From Lysobacterales bacterium (lineage in GTDB: Bacteria > Pseudomonadota > Gammaproteobacteria > Xanthomonadales > Ahniellaceae), in the NCBI GenBank assembly GCA_016721845.1, contig JADKHK010000011.1:45462-109461 (forward strand): a DNA stretch of 64,000 nt, written 5' to 3'. Shown here in pieces: positions 18,536 through 27,258 of this stretch (its first letter is position 1; the number at the start of each line of letters is the position of its first letter). Made by a program: the position numbers and the translations under genes. Below the pieces are notes generated by a model, which saw nothing but the letters and a program-made list of their open reading frames with translations, was not told where the DNA came from and made no database searches.

Positions 18536-19330
18536 TCAGCAGTCCCAGTTGAATGCGGCTTCAGGATCATAGGAACAGCCTTCGCAGCGGCTGGCAGCGT
18601 CCTGACCACCCCAAATCGTGAAGTGAAGATGCGGGCCTCGCGCAGCGCCGGTTTGGCCGGAAACACCAATGCGCGTACCGGCCATGACCAATTGCCCGAC
18701 GCGGACGATGGGAGCGTCTCGGAGGTGTATATAAACCGTCTGCGACCCGTCGGCATGATTGACGCGAATGTAGTTGCCGTTGCGGGCGTCGTTTCCTACT
18801 TCGCCGACACGCCCTTCCTGCGCAGAACGAACCATTGATCCTTCCGGTGCAGAAATGTCGACTGCATCGTGGAAGTCCGAACCGCCATTGCCATCGGGGC
18901 GCGGGCCCCAGTCGCGGGATTCGCCCAGAGGATAGGCACTACTCGGCTCGCCCACGACGACATCCTTGAAGCAATCGATCAGGCCGTCCATGTCCAAGTC
19001 GAAACGAGAACACATGTGGTAGGCGTAGCCGATCTCCCCTCCCGGCACGCGCCAAGGCACTTGCCAAATGCCTTCATCAAAATAAAACGTTGTGAAGCAC
19101 GTCACTTCTGTTCGCGAGATCGGTGCGCCAGTCAACGGGTCGGTAGTTGAGACCGTTGCAGTAATGCAATCGCGCGTGTAGTAAATTTTTTCGTTAGTGC
19201 TGGGTGACCTTTGAAGTTGCTCAGTTGGGAGTTGAGTCGGTTCTCTCAACGCCAGTGCCAGTGCCGGTGCCGGTGTCGGCAGGAAAAATGTCAGTGAGAC
19301 AATAAACAGCAGGAAACGAAAATCGTGCAT
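18536..19330 (-). CDS. secreted M23 (LytM-type) metallopeptidase
   Basis: Predicted exported zinc endopeptidase that would cut peptidoglycan cross-links or glycine-rich peptides. The 264-residue protein has a signal peptide (MHDFRFLLFIVSLTFFLPTPAPALA). Catalytic M23 motifs are complete: HDAVD with H154 and D158, H202 in YIHLRD, and HLHF with H234 and H236. Between signal and catalytic domain lie about 100 residues with four cysteines (DCITATV, VTCFTT, HMCSRF, LIDCFKD) and a calcium-loop-like DLDMDGLIDC. It leads a two-gene transcript with the secreted protein at 17260-18531. Both sit in the islet bounded by direct repeats. Confidence 0.9.
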   Translation of the reverse strand: MHDFRFLLFIVSLTFFLPTPAPALALALREPTQLPTEQLQRSPSTNEKIYYTRDCITATVSTTDPLTGAPISRTEVTCFTTFYFDEGIWQVPWRVPGGEIGYAYHMCSRFDLDMDGLIDCFKDVVVGEPSSAYPLGESRDWGPRPDGNGGSDFHDAVDISAPEGSMVRSAQEGRVGEVGNDARNGNYIRVNHADGSQTVYIHLRDAPIVRVGQLVMAGTRIGVSGQTGAARGPHLHFTIWGGQDAASRCEGCSYDPEAAFNWDC

Positions 19331-19579
19331 TGCGGCCTCGTGGGTTGCAGTCGGTCAACTCGTAGGTCCGAAATCGTTCCATTGGGGGGGGGGCTGTCAA
19401 CAGTTTGTTGCAAATTTGGGCGTCAAGCCGAGCGTGCCGCTCGCGTCGATGCTCGGATTTCGTTCCGGGTCTCCAACGTGAAACGGTATGGACCGGGACA
19501 TCGACGACGTCCACGTCACGCGATCCTCAGGTGCGCTTCCCAGGCCGTCTCTCGATATCCGGCCGCCATCGAGAATTCT

Positions 19580-19631
19580 GGCGGCAAGTCGAAGGTGTGG
19601 GCGACGCCCTTGTTGAAGTGAAGATCGCGGG
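19580..19631 (+). repeat. direct repeat, copy B (orphan metallopeptidase 3' end)
   Basis: It reads GGKSKVWATPLLK followed by a stop and AAGATCGCGG, matching the last 13 codons and trailer of the peptidase gene that ends at 17180. No other part of that gene is recognisable upstream, so this is a fragment rather than a second gene. Confidence 0.75.
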
Positions 19632-19652
19632 ACGGAGCCCGCTCCCACGCTG
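19627..19652. repeat. REP-like palindrome
   Basis: CGGGACGGAGCCCGCTCCCACG, partly self-complementary (GGAGC/GCTCC). Its reverse complement has the GGGAGCGGGCTCCGTCCCGCGA form common as an intergenic repeat in this group (recollection, not searched). Confidence 0.45.
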
Positions 19653-19726
19653 GCTTGATCCGACCTTGGGGAAGATCTTTGGGAAGCCGGGCCCTCGGCG
19701 CGTCTCTTCGCCCTCTGTGACTCTCA

Positions 19727-20365
19727 TCAACCTTCGATCTGCTGGTGAATCGCGATGCGTTCGTCATCCCCGAGGCCGAGCGCGTTGCCCAGGGTGTTCA
19801 GGAATCGGCGTTCGGCCTCGGTATCGAGATCGATCGCCAGCGCGGCTGCGGCATAGGCGTCGCGCGTCCGGCCGGGGCGAGTCATCGCGCCGATGGCGTC
19901 GGCGGTCTTCGGCACCGCCAGTTCCGCTTCGAGGAACGCGCGGGTCTCGGCATCGACGCCGGCGGCTTCGGCGCGCGCCAGAACCCGTTCACGCTCGTTA
20001 GCATCGACTCGGCCATCGGCCGCGGCGGCGGCGATCATCGCCTGCACGAGCAGCACGGCGTCAGCCTGTGCTGGTGGCAGCTGTGCCGGATTGAATGCGA
20101 CCGGTGGCGGTGGCGGCACGGCCAGGGCGGCCTGGGGCGGCGCTGGTGGCGACGTCGGAACGGCGGTGGCCGCGGGCGTCCGCTGGCTGCTGAAGTGTTC
20201 GTAGGCGGCCATCGCGACGCCGAGGGCGCCCAGGCCCAGTTGCGCCTTGGTGCCGAAACTCAGGCCACCGCCGTGCTTCTTGCGGTGCCCGAAGCCGCCA
20301 CCGAGGGCGTCCCCGAGCAATTGGCCGAGCAATCGTTGCGCATCGAACATGGTCTGAATCTCCAT
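19727..20365 (-). CDS. DUF533/TerB-like protein with one membrane segment
   Basis: The 212-residue product has a basic glycine/histidine N-terminus, a hydrophobic segment (AQLGLGALGVAMAAYEHF), a proline-rich linker and a C-terminal helical domain. That domain contains LLVQAMIAAAAADGRVDANERERV, the pattern of DUF533 (YebE-like) and the related TerB fold. LGLGDDERIAIHQQIEG closes it. The start is ATG 20365, or ATG 20350 (MFDAQRLLGQLLG), which matches the family start better. Inner membrane location is likely. Function of the family is not established. It is divergent from dgkA. Confidence 0.8.
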   Translation of the reverse strand: MEIQTMFDAQRLLGQLLGDALGGGFGHRKKHGGGLSFGTKAQLGLGALGVAMAAYEHFSSQRTPAATAVPTSPPAPPQAALAVPPPPPVAFNPAQLPPAQADAVLLVQAMIAAAAADGRVDANERERVLARAEAAGVDAETRAFLEAELAVPKTADAIGAMTRPGRTRDAYAAAALAIDLDTEAERRFLNTLGNALGLGDDERIAIHQQIEG

Positions 20366-20554
20366 TGGGTCGCGTGTTCACGGTGGGGCCGGTGCCGGAA
20401 ATCGCAAGCCCGGGGCAGGGCCAACTTGTTGCGGGGACTGGGCCTTGGCATGATAGGCGTTGAATTTTTCGCGGATTCCACAATGTCGATCACGCAGCAA
20501 GCCCGTTTCGGGCATGCACCCAGCCGGCCTGCATCGCCGCGCGGAGCGTGCTGA

Positions 20555-20935
20555 ATGGCCGACGAAGTGAGTGTGTTTCCGCGCGGGCCGGGCAAGATCT
20601 GGCGGGCGCTGCAGTGGTCGCTCAAGGGGCTGCATACCGCGTTCACGATCGAGTCGTCGTTCCGGCTTGAGTGTTACCTGATGATTCCGTTGACGCCGCT
20701 GAGTTTCCTGCTCGGCCAGTCGCCGCTGGAGCGCGTGCTGCTGTTCGGCTCGCTGCTGCTGGTGCTGTCGGCGGAATTGCTGAACTCGGCGATCGAACAG
20801 GTCGTCGACAAGATCAGCCCCGAATTCGCGGTCTTCGCCGGTCGCGCCAAGGACATGGGCTCCGCTGCCGTGTTCGTCACCATGCTGAACGTGATTGCGG
20901 TCTGGGCGTGTCTGCTCGCACCGCGCTGGATCTGA
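20555..20935 (+). CDS. dgkA: diacylglycerol kinase
   Basis: Small trimeric inner-membrane kinase that phosphorylates diacylglycerol to phosphatidic acid, recycling lipid left by membrane-derived glycan synthesis. The 126-residue protein matches the usual length of about 120. It has an N-terminal amphipathic helix (IWRALQWSLKGLHTAF), the conserved E in ESSFRLE, three membrane helices, and the signature AELLNSAIEQVVDKI at residues 73-87. Next gene, terC, begins 4 bases past its stop. Confidence 0.95.
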   Translation: MADEVSVFPRGPGKIWRALQWSLKGLHTAFTIESSFRLECYLMIPLTPLSFLLGQSPLERVLLFGSLLLVLSAELLNSAIEQVVDKISPEFAVFAGRAKDMGSAAVFVTMLNVIAVWACLLAPRWI

Positions 20936-20939
20936 ATCG

Positions 20940-21689
20940 ATGGAAGTCCTGTTCACCCCCGAAGGCCTGTTGTCGCTGTTGATGCTGGCGACGCTCGAGA
21001 TCGTGCTTGGCGTCGACAATCTCGTGTTCATCTCGATCGCGGTCAGCCGCCTGCCGCCCGAGCGCCGGTCCGAGGCACGCAAGTTCGGTCTGGCGCTGGC
21101 CTGCGTCACCCGCATCGGCCTGCTGATGTCGCTGGCCTGGCTGGCACGCATGACCACGCCGCTGTTCAGCGCGATGGGCCAGGACATTTCGGTACGCGAC
21201 CTGGTGCTGATCGGCGGCGGCCTGTTCCTGCTGGTCAAGGGCACGATGGAGATCCACGAATCGGTCGAGGGCGACGATGGCGATGGTCCGAGCGGGCGCG
21301 CCTCGGCCGCGTTCGGCTACGTGATCGCGCAGATCGCCATCATCGACATCGTCTTTTCGCTCGATTCGGTGATCACCGCAGTGGGTCTGGTCAACAACGT
21401 CCCGGTGATGGCCACCGCGATCATCGCCGCGGTGCTGGTCATGATGCTGGCCTCGGACCCGGTCGGCAATTTCATCGACAAGCACCCGACGGTGAAGATG
21501 CTGGCGCTGGCCTTCATCATCCTGGTCGGTGTCGCCTTGATCGCCGATGGGCTCGAATTCCATATCCCGCGCGGCTACCTGTATTTCGGCATGGCCTTCT
21601 CGGCCGGCGTCGAAGCGCTGAACCTGATCGCCAAGAGCAGGCGCCAGAAGAAGACCGATCGGCGCGAGCAACAGGATGGCGGCCAATGA
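20940..21689 (+). CDS. TerC-family integral membrane protein
   Basis: The 249-residue protein has about seven membrane helices. Family motifs are EIVLGVDNLVFISI near residue 20 and IDIVFSLDSVITAVG near residue 140, with the acidic residues thought to bind metal ions. Members (TerC, Alx, YkoY/YgdQ types) are linked to Mn(II) export or metal supply to secreted proteins. The short C-terminus without a CBS domain suggests the YgdQ-like group. The ATG at 20940 follows the dgkA stop closely. Its own stop overlaps the next ATG by four bases (ATGA). Confidence 0.9.
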   Translation: MEVLFTPEGLLSLLMLATLEIVLGVDNLVFISIAVSRLPPERRSEARKFGLALACVTRIGLLMSLAWLARMTTPLFSAMGQDISVRDLVLIGGGLFLLVKGTMEIHESVEGDDGDGPSGRASAAFGYVIAQIAIIDIVFSLDSVITAVGLVNNVPVMATAIIAAVLVMMLASDPVGNFIDKHPTVKMLALAFIILVGVALIADGLEFHIPRGYLYFGMAFSAGVEALNLIAKSRRQKKTDRREQQDGGQ

Positions 21690-22919
21690 CCACGACGACC
21701 GAAGACACCGCGCAGGAGAACGGTGCCGAACTGCCGGGCCTGTTCCTGAAGCGCGGCGAGGACGCGCGTCTGCGCCAGGGGCATTCGTGGGTGTTCTCGA
21801 ACGAGGTCGACGTGAAGCGTTCGCCGCTCGGCGAATTCACGCCGGGTGAGCAGGTCGCGATCGTCGATGCGTCCGAGCGTGTGCTCGGGCTCGGCTACAT
21901 CAATCCGAACGCGCTGATCTGCGCGCGCATGGTCGAACGCGGCGCCCACCATCCGCTCGACAAGTCCTTGCTCGTGCATCGCCTGAACGTGGCGCTGGCG
22001 CTGCGCGAACAGTTGTACGACAGCCCGCACTATCGACTGGTGTTCGGCGAATCCGATGGCCTGCCCGGGACTCGTGATCGATCGTTTCGGTGACGTGCTG
22101 GTCGGCCAGATCGGCACGCTCGGCATGGAGCGGATGAAGGATTGGGTGGTCGAGGCGGTCGCCAAGGTGTTCAAGCCGCGGGCATTCATCTGGAAGAATG
22201 CCGGTTCGGTGCGCAAGCTCGAAGCCCTGCCCGAATACGACGAATGCGCGATCGGCGAGTGGCCTGAGTTTCTCGACGTCATCGAAGGCGGTGTGCGTTT
22301 TCGCATCGATCCGCGCGACAGCCAGAAGACCGGCTGGTTCTACGACCAGCGCGACAACCGCGATCGGCTGCCGAAACTCGTGAAAGGCAAGCGCGTGCTC
22401 GACGTGTTCTCGTATGGCGGCGGCTGGGGATTGCGTGCCGCGGCGGCGGGTGCGAGCGAAGTGGTCTGCGTCGATGCCTCCGCTACTGCGCTGGCGGTGG
22501 TGAACCGCGCCGCGCACGACAACGGCCTCGCCGACAAGGTCAGGACGATGCAGGGCGATGCCTTCGACCTGTTGAAGGAACTGCGCCAGCAACGCGAACG
22601 CTTCGATGTCGTGATCGTCGATCCGCCGGCCTTCATCAAGCGCAAGAAGGACTTCGCCGAGGGACGTCTCGCCTATCGCCGCATCAACGAGATGGCGATG
22701 CAGTTGTTGTCCCGCGACGGGTTGCTGATCGCCTGCTCCTGCTCGCATCATCTGCCGCGCAGCGTGCTGCTCGATGCGATCAACCAGGGCGCGCGCCATC
22801 TCGATCGCAGCGTGCAGGTCCTGATGAGCCTGCAGCAGTCGGCCTGTCATCCGGTGCATCCGGCCATCCCGGAAACCGACTACCTGAAAGGCTACGTTTG
22901 CCGCGTGCTGCCGTCGTGA
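21686..22919 (+). CDS. rlmI: RlmI-like 23S rRNA m5C methyltransferase, frameshifted
   Basis: Class I SAM-dependent methyltransferase of the RlmI/RlmK group, expected to methylate a 23S rRNA cytosine. The N-terminal PUA-like domain reads LFLKRGEDARLRQGHSWVFSNEV. The catalytic domain has VLDVFSYGGGWGLRAAAAGA (SAM motif), VVCVDAS, VDPPAFIKRKKDF and CSCSHHL. Two open frames (21686-22093 and from 22056) overlap. Family sequence GESDGLPGLVIDRFGD is recovered only by removing one base at about 22066-22071 (CCCGGGACTC). After correction the protein has 410 residues, close to the E. coli length of 396. The ATG overlaps the terC stop. Confidence 0.85.
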
Positions 22920-22931
22920 TCAAGGAACTGC

Positions 22932-23777
22932 ATGCCCTACGTCCATGACATCGATCCGATCCTGCTCCGCATCGGGCCGCTGGCGATCCACTGGTACGGC
23001 ATCATGTACCTGTGCGGATTGGCCGCGGCGTGGTGGATCGGCCGCGGTCGCGTGCGTGCAGGGCGTTTCGGCATCAGCGAGCAGCAGTTTTCGGACCTGA
23101 TCTTCGAAGGCATGCTCGGCGTCATCATCGGCGGCCGCATCGGCTACATGGTCGTGTACGGGCGTGCCGAACTCGCGGCCGATCCGCTGTCGCTGTTCCG
23201 CGTCTGGGAAGGCGGCATGTCCTTCCACGGCGGGCTCGTCGGGGTGATGGCAGCACTTGCATTCTGGTCGTGGCGGCACCAGCGGCATGCCTTCGACACC
23301 ATCGACTTCATCGCGCCGCTGGTGCCGTTCGGACTGGGCTTCGGCCGCATCGGCAACTGGATTGGCGGCGAATTGTGGGGCCGCCACACCGACCTGCCCT
23401 GGGGCGTGATCTTTCCGAAGGCGATCGGGCAGCTCGGCCTGTCGATCGAAGAAATCAAAGTGCAGGCTGCGCAGGGCCTGCTGAACCACGAGATGCGGCA
23501 TCCCTCGCAGCTCTACCAGGCCGTGCTCGAAGGCGTCGTGCTGGGCGGCGTGTTGTTGTGGTTCACGCGACGCGAGCGGCCACGTTATGCCGCCAGCGGC
23601 GTGTTTGCGCTGATCTACGGGCTCGGTCGTTTCCTGGTCGAATTCGTGCGCGAACCGGACGTGCAGATGGGTTATGTCGCTTTCGACTGGATGACCACCG
23701 GCCAGTTGCTGTCGTTGCCCCTGATCGCGTTGGGCGTGGTGTTGCTGGTGCTCGCCTATCGCCGCCGGAGCGCGTGA
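22932..23777 (+). CDS. lgt: prolipoprotein diacylglyceryl transferase
   Basis: Inner-membrane enzyme that transfers a diacylglyceryl group from phosphatidylglycerol to the lipobox cysteine of prolipoproteins. The 281-residue product has seven hydrophobic segments, GGMSFHGGLVG (H99) and the signature GRIGNWIGGELWGRHTDLPWG read in two parts, then HPSQLYQA and GLGRFLVEFVREPD. Its stop overlaps the thyA ATG (GTGATG), the common lgt-thyA arrangement of gammaproteobacteria. Complete and unremarkable. Confidence 0.97.
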   Translation: MPYVHDIDPILLRIGPLAIHWYGIMYLCGLAAAWWIGRGRVRAGRFGISEQQFSDLIFEGMLGVIIGGRIGYMVVYGRAELAADPLSLFRVWEGGMSFHGGLVGVMAALAFWSWRHQRHAFDTIDFIAPLVPFGLGFGRIGNWIGGELWGRHTDLPWGVIFPKAIGQLGLSIEEIKVQAAQGLLNHEMRHPSQLYQAVLEGVVLGGVLLWFTRRERPRYAASGVFALIYGLGRFLVEFVREPDVQMGYVAFDWMTTGQLLSLPLIALGVVLLVLAYRRRSA

Positions 23778-24571
23778 TGCAGGCCTATCTCGACCTGTTG
23801 CGGCATGTGCTTGATCAGGGCGCCGACAAGAACGACCGCACCGGGACCGGCACGCGCAGCGTCTTCGGTTACCAGATGCGCTTCGACCTCCAGGCCGGCT
23901 TCCCGCTGGTCACCACCAAGAAGTTGCATCTGCGCTCGATCGTCCACGAGCTGCTGTGGTTCCTGAAAGGCGAGACCAACATCGGCTATCTGCGCGAACA
24001 CGGGGTGACGATCTGGGACGAGTGGGCCGATGCGAACGGCGACCTCGGCCCGGTGTACGGCAAGCAGTGGCGGCGCTGGGCGACGCCCGACGGCCGCGTG
24101 ATCGACCAGGTCGCCGAGGTGATCGAGCGCATCAAGCGCGACCCCGATTCGCGGCGGCTGATCGTCAGCGCCTGGAATGTCGCCGAGATCCCGCAAATGG
24201 CGCTCGCACCTTGCCATGCACTGTTCCAGTTCTATGTCGCGAACGGCAAGCTGTCGTGCCAGCTGTATCAGCGCAGCGCCGACATCTTCCTCGGCGTGCC
24301 GTTCAACATCGCGAGTTATGCACTGCTGACGCATATGGTCGCGCAGGTCTGCGACCTCGGCGTCGGCGACTTCGTGCACACGCTCGGCGACGCCCACCTG
24401 TATTCGAACCATCTCGAACAGGCGCGGCTGCAACAGACACGCGCGCCGCTGCCCTTGCCGGCCCTGCAACTGAATCCCGACGTGCGATCGATCGACGGTT
24501 TCCGTTTCGAGGACATCGTCATCGCGGATTACCAGTCGCACCCGGCGATCAAGGCCCCGATCGCGGTGTGA
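23777..24571 (+). CDS. thyA: thymidylate synthase
   Basis: Makes dTMP from dUMP using methylene-tetrahydrofolate. The 264-residue length equals the E. coli enzyme. Present are RTGTGTRSVFGYQMRF, the catalytic cysteine C146 in ALAPCHALFQF, QRSADIFLGVPFNIASYALL and DAHLYSNH. The ATG is at 23777, overlapping the lgt stop by one base, so expression is coupled. The 3' end overlaps a convergent small membrane-protein gene by about 23 bases. Confidence 0.97.
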   Translation: MQAYLDLLRHVLDQGADKNDRTGTGTRSVFGYQMRFDLQAGFPLVTTKKLHLRSIVHELLWFLKGETNIGYLREHGVTIWDEWADANGDLGPVYGKQWRRWATPDGRVIDQVAEVIERIKRDPDSRRLIVSAWNVAEIPQMALAPCHALFQFYVANGKLSCQLYQRSADIFLGVPFNIASYALLTHMVAQVCDLGVGDFVHTLGDAHLYSNHLEQARLQQTRAPLPLPALQLNPDVRSIDGFRFEDIVIADYQSHPAIKAPIAV

Positions 24572-24998
24572 CGCCGGTCGGCGACGATTGCCCGGCGTAG
24601 CCGATCCACATCGCCAGCGTGACCGCAACGGCTGCGGCCAGGGCATCGATCGCACCGCTGCGCAGGCAGACCAGTTCCCAGGTCATCGCCGCACCCATCG
24701 TCTGCAGCGTTTCGATCGGGCCGTAACCGAACTGCATGGCCACGCGCACGCCGGTGATCAAGGCCTGCGCATAGGCGATGCCGGCGGTGGCCGCCAACCC
24801 ATGCAACAGCACCCGCAACCATGGCGGCAGGAAGCCCAGCTGGCCGCGCATCAGCAGCAGCACCAGCGGCATCGCCAGCGCCGCCCAGGGCAGGTCACGA
24901 TGCAGCAACTGCGATGCCACCGACCACACGGCACCGGCACACAGCGGCAGCAGGAACAGCATCAACAAGTGGATGAGACGAGCGGGCAGGGACGGCAT
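24549..24998 (-). CDS. small multi-pass membrane protein, unknown
   Basis: I take ATG 24998 (MPSLPARLIHLLML), which places a hydrophobic segment right after a basic start; the open frame extends to 25043 with another ATG at 25013. The 149-residue protein has four hydrophobic segments: LIHLLMLFLLPLCAGAVW, WAALAMPLVLLLM, VLLHGLAATAGIAYAQAL and AIDALAAAVAVTLAMWIGY. No family recognised. Its end overlaps the thyA 3' end on the opposite strand. Codon pattern and hydrophobic pattern make it a credible gene. Confidence 0.6.
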   Translation of the reverse strand: MPSLPARLIHLLMLFLLPLCAGAVWSVASQLLHRDLPWAALAMPLVLLLMRGQLGFLPPWLRVLLHGLAATAGIAYAQALITGVRVAMQFGYGPIETLQTMGAAMTWELVCLRSGAIDALAAAVAVTLAMWIGYAGQSSPTGVTPRSGP

Positions 24999-25096
24999 TC
25001 GGCATTGTGACATGGCGTTGCAACGGCACCGGCGTGCGTGCACGCCAAAACCGGACCGATTCGGTACAATTTCAATCGAACCTACTCCGAATCGCC

Positions 25097-25657
25097 ATGT
25101 CCCGTTATTCGCAAACCAGTGAACCGGTCCGCTTCGAGCGCGACTGCGCCGCCATCATGGTGCCCTCGGGCGACCTCGTGAATCTGCCTGCGGGCCAGAC
25201 CGGCTATATCACCCAGGCCCTGGGCGGCAGCTTCACCGTCTTCGTCGAAGGCAATCTGTTCCGCATCCGCAACGAAGACGCGGACGCGATCGGCAAGGAG
25301 CCGATGCCGCTGCCGGAACTGCCCGACAACGCCAGCGACGACGAAATCGAACAGGCGGTGTGGACGCAGTTGCGCACCTGCTTCGATCCGGAAATCCCGA
25401 TCAACATCGTCGAACTCGGCCTGGTCTATCGCTGCGAGATCCGCAAGAACGAGGACGGCAAGCGTCGCGCCGAAGTGCAGATGACGCTGACCGCGCCCGG
25501 CTGCGGCATGGGCGACATTCTGGTCGAGGATGTGCGCAGCAAGCTCGAATTGCTGCCGGCCATCGACGAGGCCGATGTCGACCTCGTGTTCGATCCGCCG
25601 TGGAACCAGTCGATGATGAGCGATGCCGCGCGACTGGAAACCGGGATGATGTACTGA
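25097..25657 (+). CDS. sufT: SufT-type Fe-S assembly/maturation protein (DUF59)
   Basis: The 186-residue protein begins MSRYSQTSEPVRFERDCAAI and has an N-terminal domain typical of the stand-alone SufT group. A DUF59/MIP18 domain follows, with FDPEIPINIVELGLVY near residue 97 and MTLTAPGCGMGDILVEDV carrying the conserved cysteine. WNQSMMSDAARLETGMM closes it. Members help mature Fe-S proteins. The start is ATG 25097. A perfect palindrome follows 7 bases after the stop. No other suf gene is in the window. Confidence 0.9.
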   Translation: MSRYSQTSEPVRFERDCAAIMVPSGDLVNLPAGQTGYITQALGGSFTVFVEGNLFRIRNEDADAIGKEPMPLPELPDNASDDEIEQAVWTQLRTCFDPEIPINIVELGLVYRCEIRKNEDGKRRAEVQMTLTAPGCGMGDILVEDVRSKLELLPAIDEADVDLVFDPPWNQSMMSDAARLETGMMY

Positions 25658-25663
25658 CGTTGG

Positions 25664-25693
25664 TGTAGGAGGCCCACGAATGGGCCTCCTACA
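25664..25693. repeat. perfect 13-bp palindrome between convergent genes
   Basis: TGTAGGAGGCCCA, loop CGAA, then its exact complement TGGGCCTCCTACA. It lies between the sufT stop (25657) and the M28 peptidase stop (25701). There is no T tract, so it may act as a bidirectional hairpin or be a REP element of the GTAGGAG type. Confidence 0.75.
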
Positions 25694-25700
25694 GGACGCA

Positions 25701-27167
25701 TCAGGGCTGTTTGGGTGCGGCGATCTTGTGCTCGGCTTCCGCGGCGAGATAAGCGAATGCGGCGTAGGCAGCGACGTTCTGGTCGAGCTTCTTGGCGTCG
25801 ATCTTGTCGAGCGTGTCGTTGGCGGTGTGGTGGTAGTCGAAATAGTCGATGCCGTCCTGGCCCAGCGAGAAGGCGGGCACGCCGAGCTTCTGGATCGGCC
25901 CGATGTCGCTGCCGACGCGCGCGTCGTTGCCGCCACGTTCGATGTCGAGCGGATACAGCACGCTGCCGATCGCATTGACGGTGGGCAGAGCCTCCGCAGC
26001 GACGTTCGAGTCGAAGCGATAGATCAGTCCGGCGCCGAAGTCCGATTCGGCGATCGCGACATGGGTCATGGCCGCATCCGGATTCGCCTTGGCATAGGCC
26101 TGGCCACCGAACAGGCCCTGTTCCTCGTCCGCGAAGGCGACCACGCGCACCGTGCGGCGCGGCCGTTCCGGCAACTTCGCGATCGCGGCACCGGCCGCCA
26201 TGGTGATGGCGATGCCGGCGCCATCGTCGATCGCGCCGGTGCCCGGGTCCCAGGAATCGAGATGGCCGCCGATCAGCACGATTTCGTCCGGACGCTCGCG
26301 TCCCAGCACGTCGCCGATGACGTTGTGACCCTTGTATTCGCCGACGTAGCCGACATCGAGCTCCAGCTTGATGCGCACCGGTTGGCCGAGCGCGACCAAG
26401 CGGTCGAGCTGGTCCGCGTCCGGTCCGCTGAGTGCTGCCGCCGGCACCAGGGTCGTGGCGATGAGGCTGCCATCGGACAGGGTGATCGCACGCTTGCGCA
26501 GTTCCGGGTCGAGTGCGATCTGGCCGAACCAGACGCCACCGCCGGTATGCGGAAAACGGTCGCTGTCGGTGCCGATCGAGCGGATCAGTGCCGCGACCGC
26601 GCCCTTGCGGCCACCGATCTCGGCGGCCTGCGCGCGCGCGCCGACGGCCACGCCGTAGCCACCGCCGTCGCGGCGGCGCTGCATCTTCTGCGACACGTAC
26701 ACGATCCGGCCCTTGACCGCCGAATCGGGTGCGGCCTTGAGCGCGTCGATGTTCGCGAAACGCACGATCTCGGCTTCGATGCCGCCTTTCGGCGTGCCTG
26801 ATGACCAGCCCAGGGCCAGCAGTGCAAGTTTCTGCGGCGCGGGCGAGACCACTTCCGCATGTTCGCGGCCGCGGCGCCAGACCGGAATATTGACCGGCTG
26901 CAGTGTCACGCGGTCGAAACCGAGGGTCTTGAATCGCGCCTCGGCCCAGCGCACTGCGCGGGCGTCGGCTTCGCTGCCGGCCATGCGTGCACCGACTTCG
27001 GTGGTCAGGGATTCGACGATCGCGTAGGCACCGCTGCCGGCGAGGGCGTCATCGCGCAATCGCGTCGCGGTGGTGATCGCGGACTCCGCGATCGGCGACG
27101 GCGCGACCGGCATTTGTGCCTGCACGAATCCGGCACCGATCAGGAAACAGGTGGGCAGCAGGCGCAT
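25701..27167 (-). CDS. secreted M28-family zinc aminopeptidase/carboxypeptidase
   Basis: The 488-residue protein starts at 27167, giving the signal peptide MRLLPTCFLIGAGFVQAQ; the open frame extends further but without one. An inserted PA-like domain occupies the middle (residues about 130-250). The peptidase core has GGHLDSWDPGTGAIDDGAG with H302, D304 and D314, then FADEEQGLFGG with E348 and E349, then YFDYHHTANDTLDK near the end. These are the co-catalytic zinc ligands of M28 enzymes. The layout fits the plasma glutamate carboxypeptidase-like subgroup. Likely periplasmic or extracellular. Confidence 0.92.
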   Translation of the reverse strand: MRLLPTCFLIGAGFVQAQMPVAPSPIAESAITTATRLRDDALAGSGAYAIVESLTTEVGARMAGSEADARAVRWAEARFKTLGFDRVTLQPVNIPVWRRGREHAEVVSPAPQKLALLALGWSSGTPKGGIEAEIVRFANIDALKAAPDSAVKGRIVYVSQKMQRRRDGGGYGVAVGARAQAAEIGGRKGAVAALIRSIGTDSDRFPHTGGGVWFGQIALDPELRKRAITLSDGSLIATTLVPAAALSGPDADQLDRLVALGQPVRIKLELDVGYVGEYKGHNVIGDVLGRERPDEIVLIGGHLDSWDPGTGAIDDGAGIAITMAAGAAIAKLPERPRRTVRVVAFADEEQGLFGGQAYAKANPDAAMTHVAIAESDFGAGLIYRFDSNVAAEALPTVNAIGSVLYPLDIERGGNDARVGSDIGPIQKLGVPAFSLGQDGIDYFDYHHTANDTLDKIDAKKLDQNVAAYAAFAYLAAEAEHKIAAPKQP

Positions 27168-27258
27168 CGCGATTCTCCATTGGGCAATCCGACGATTCTG
27201 CCAGAGCCCCATCCCCTTGCTGCGGGGCATTGGTCATGCCCCGTACCCGGTTCGTCAC

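Larger units (their letters stand above)
19331..19726. other. intergenic region with no convincing gene
   Basis: About 400 bases between the M23 gene and the DUF533 gene. It holds a run of ten G at 19384-19393, copy B of the metallopeptidase tail (19580-19631) and an adjoining REP-like palindrome. Short open frames here show no family features. Promoter elements for the minus-strand M23 gene should lie near 19331-19400, but I cannot place them. Confidence 0.6.
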
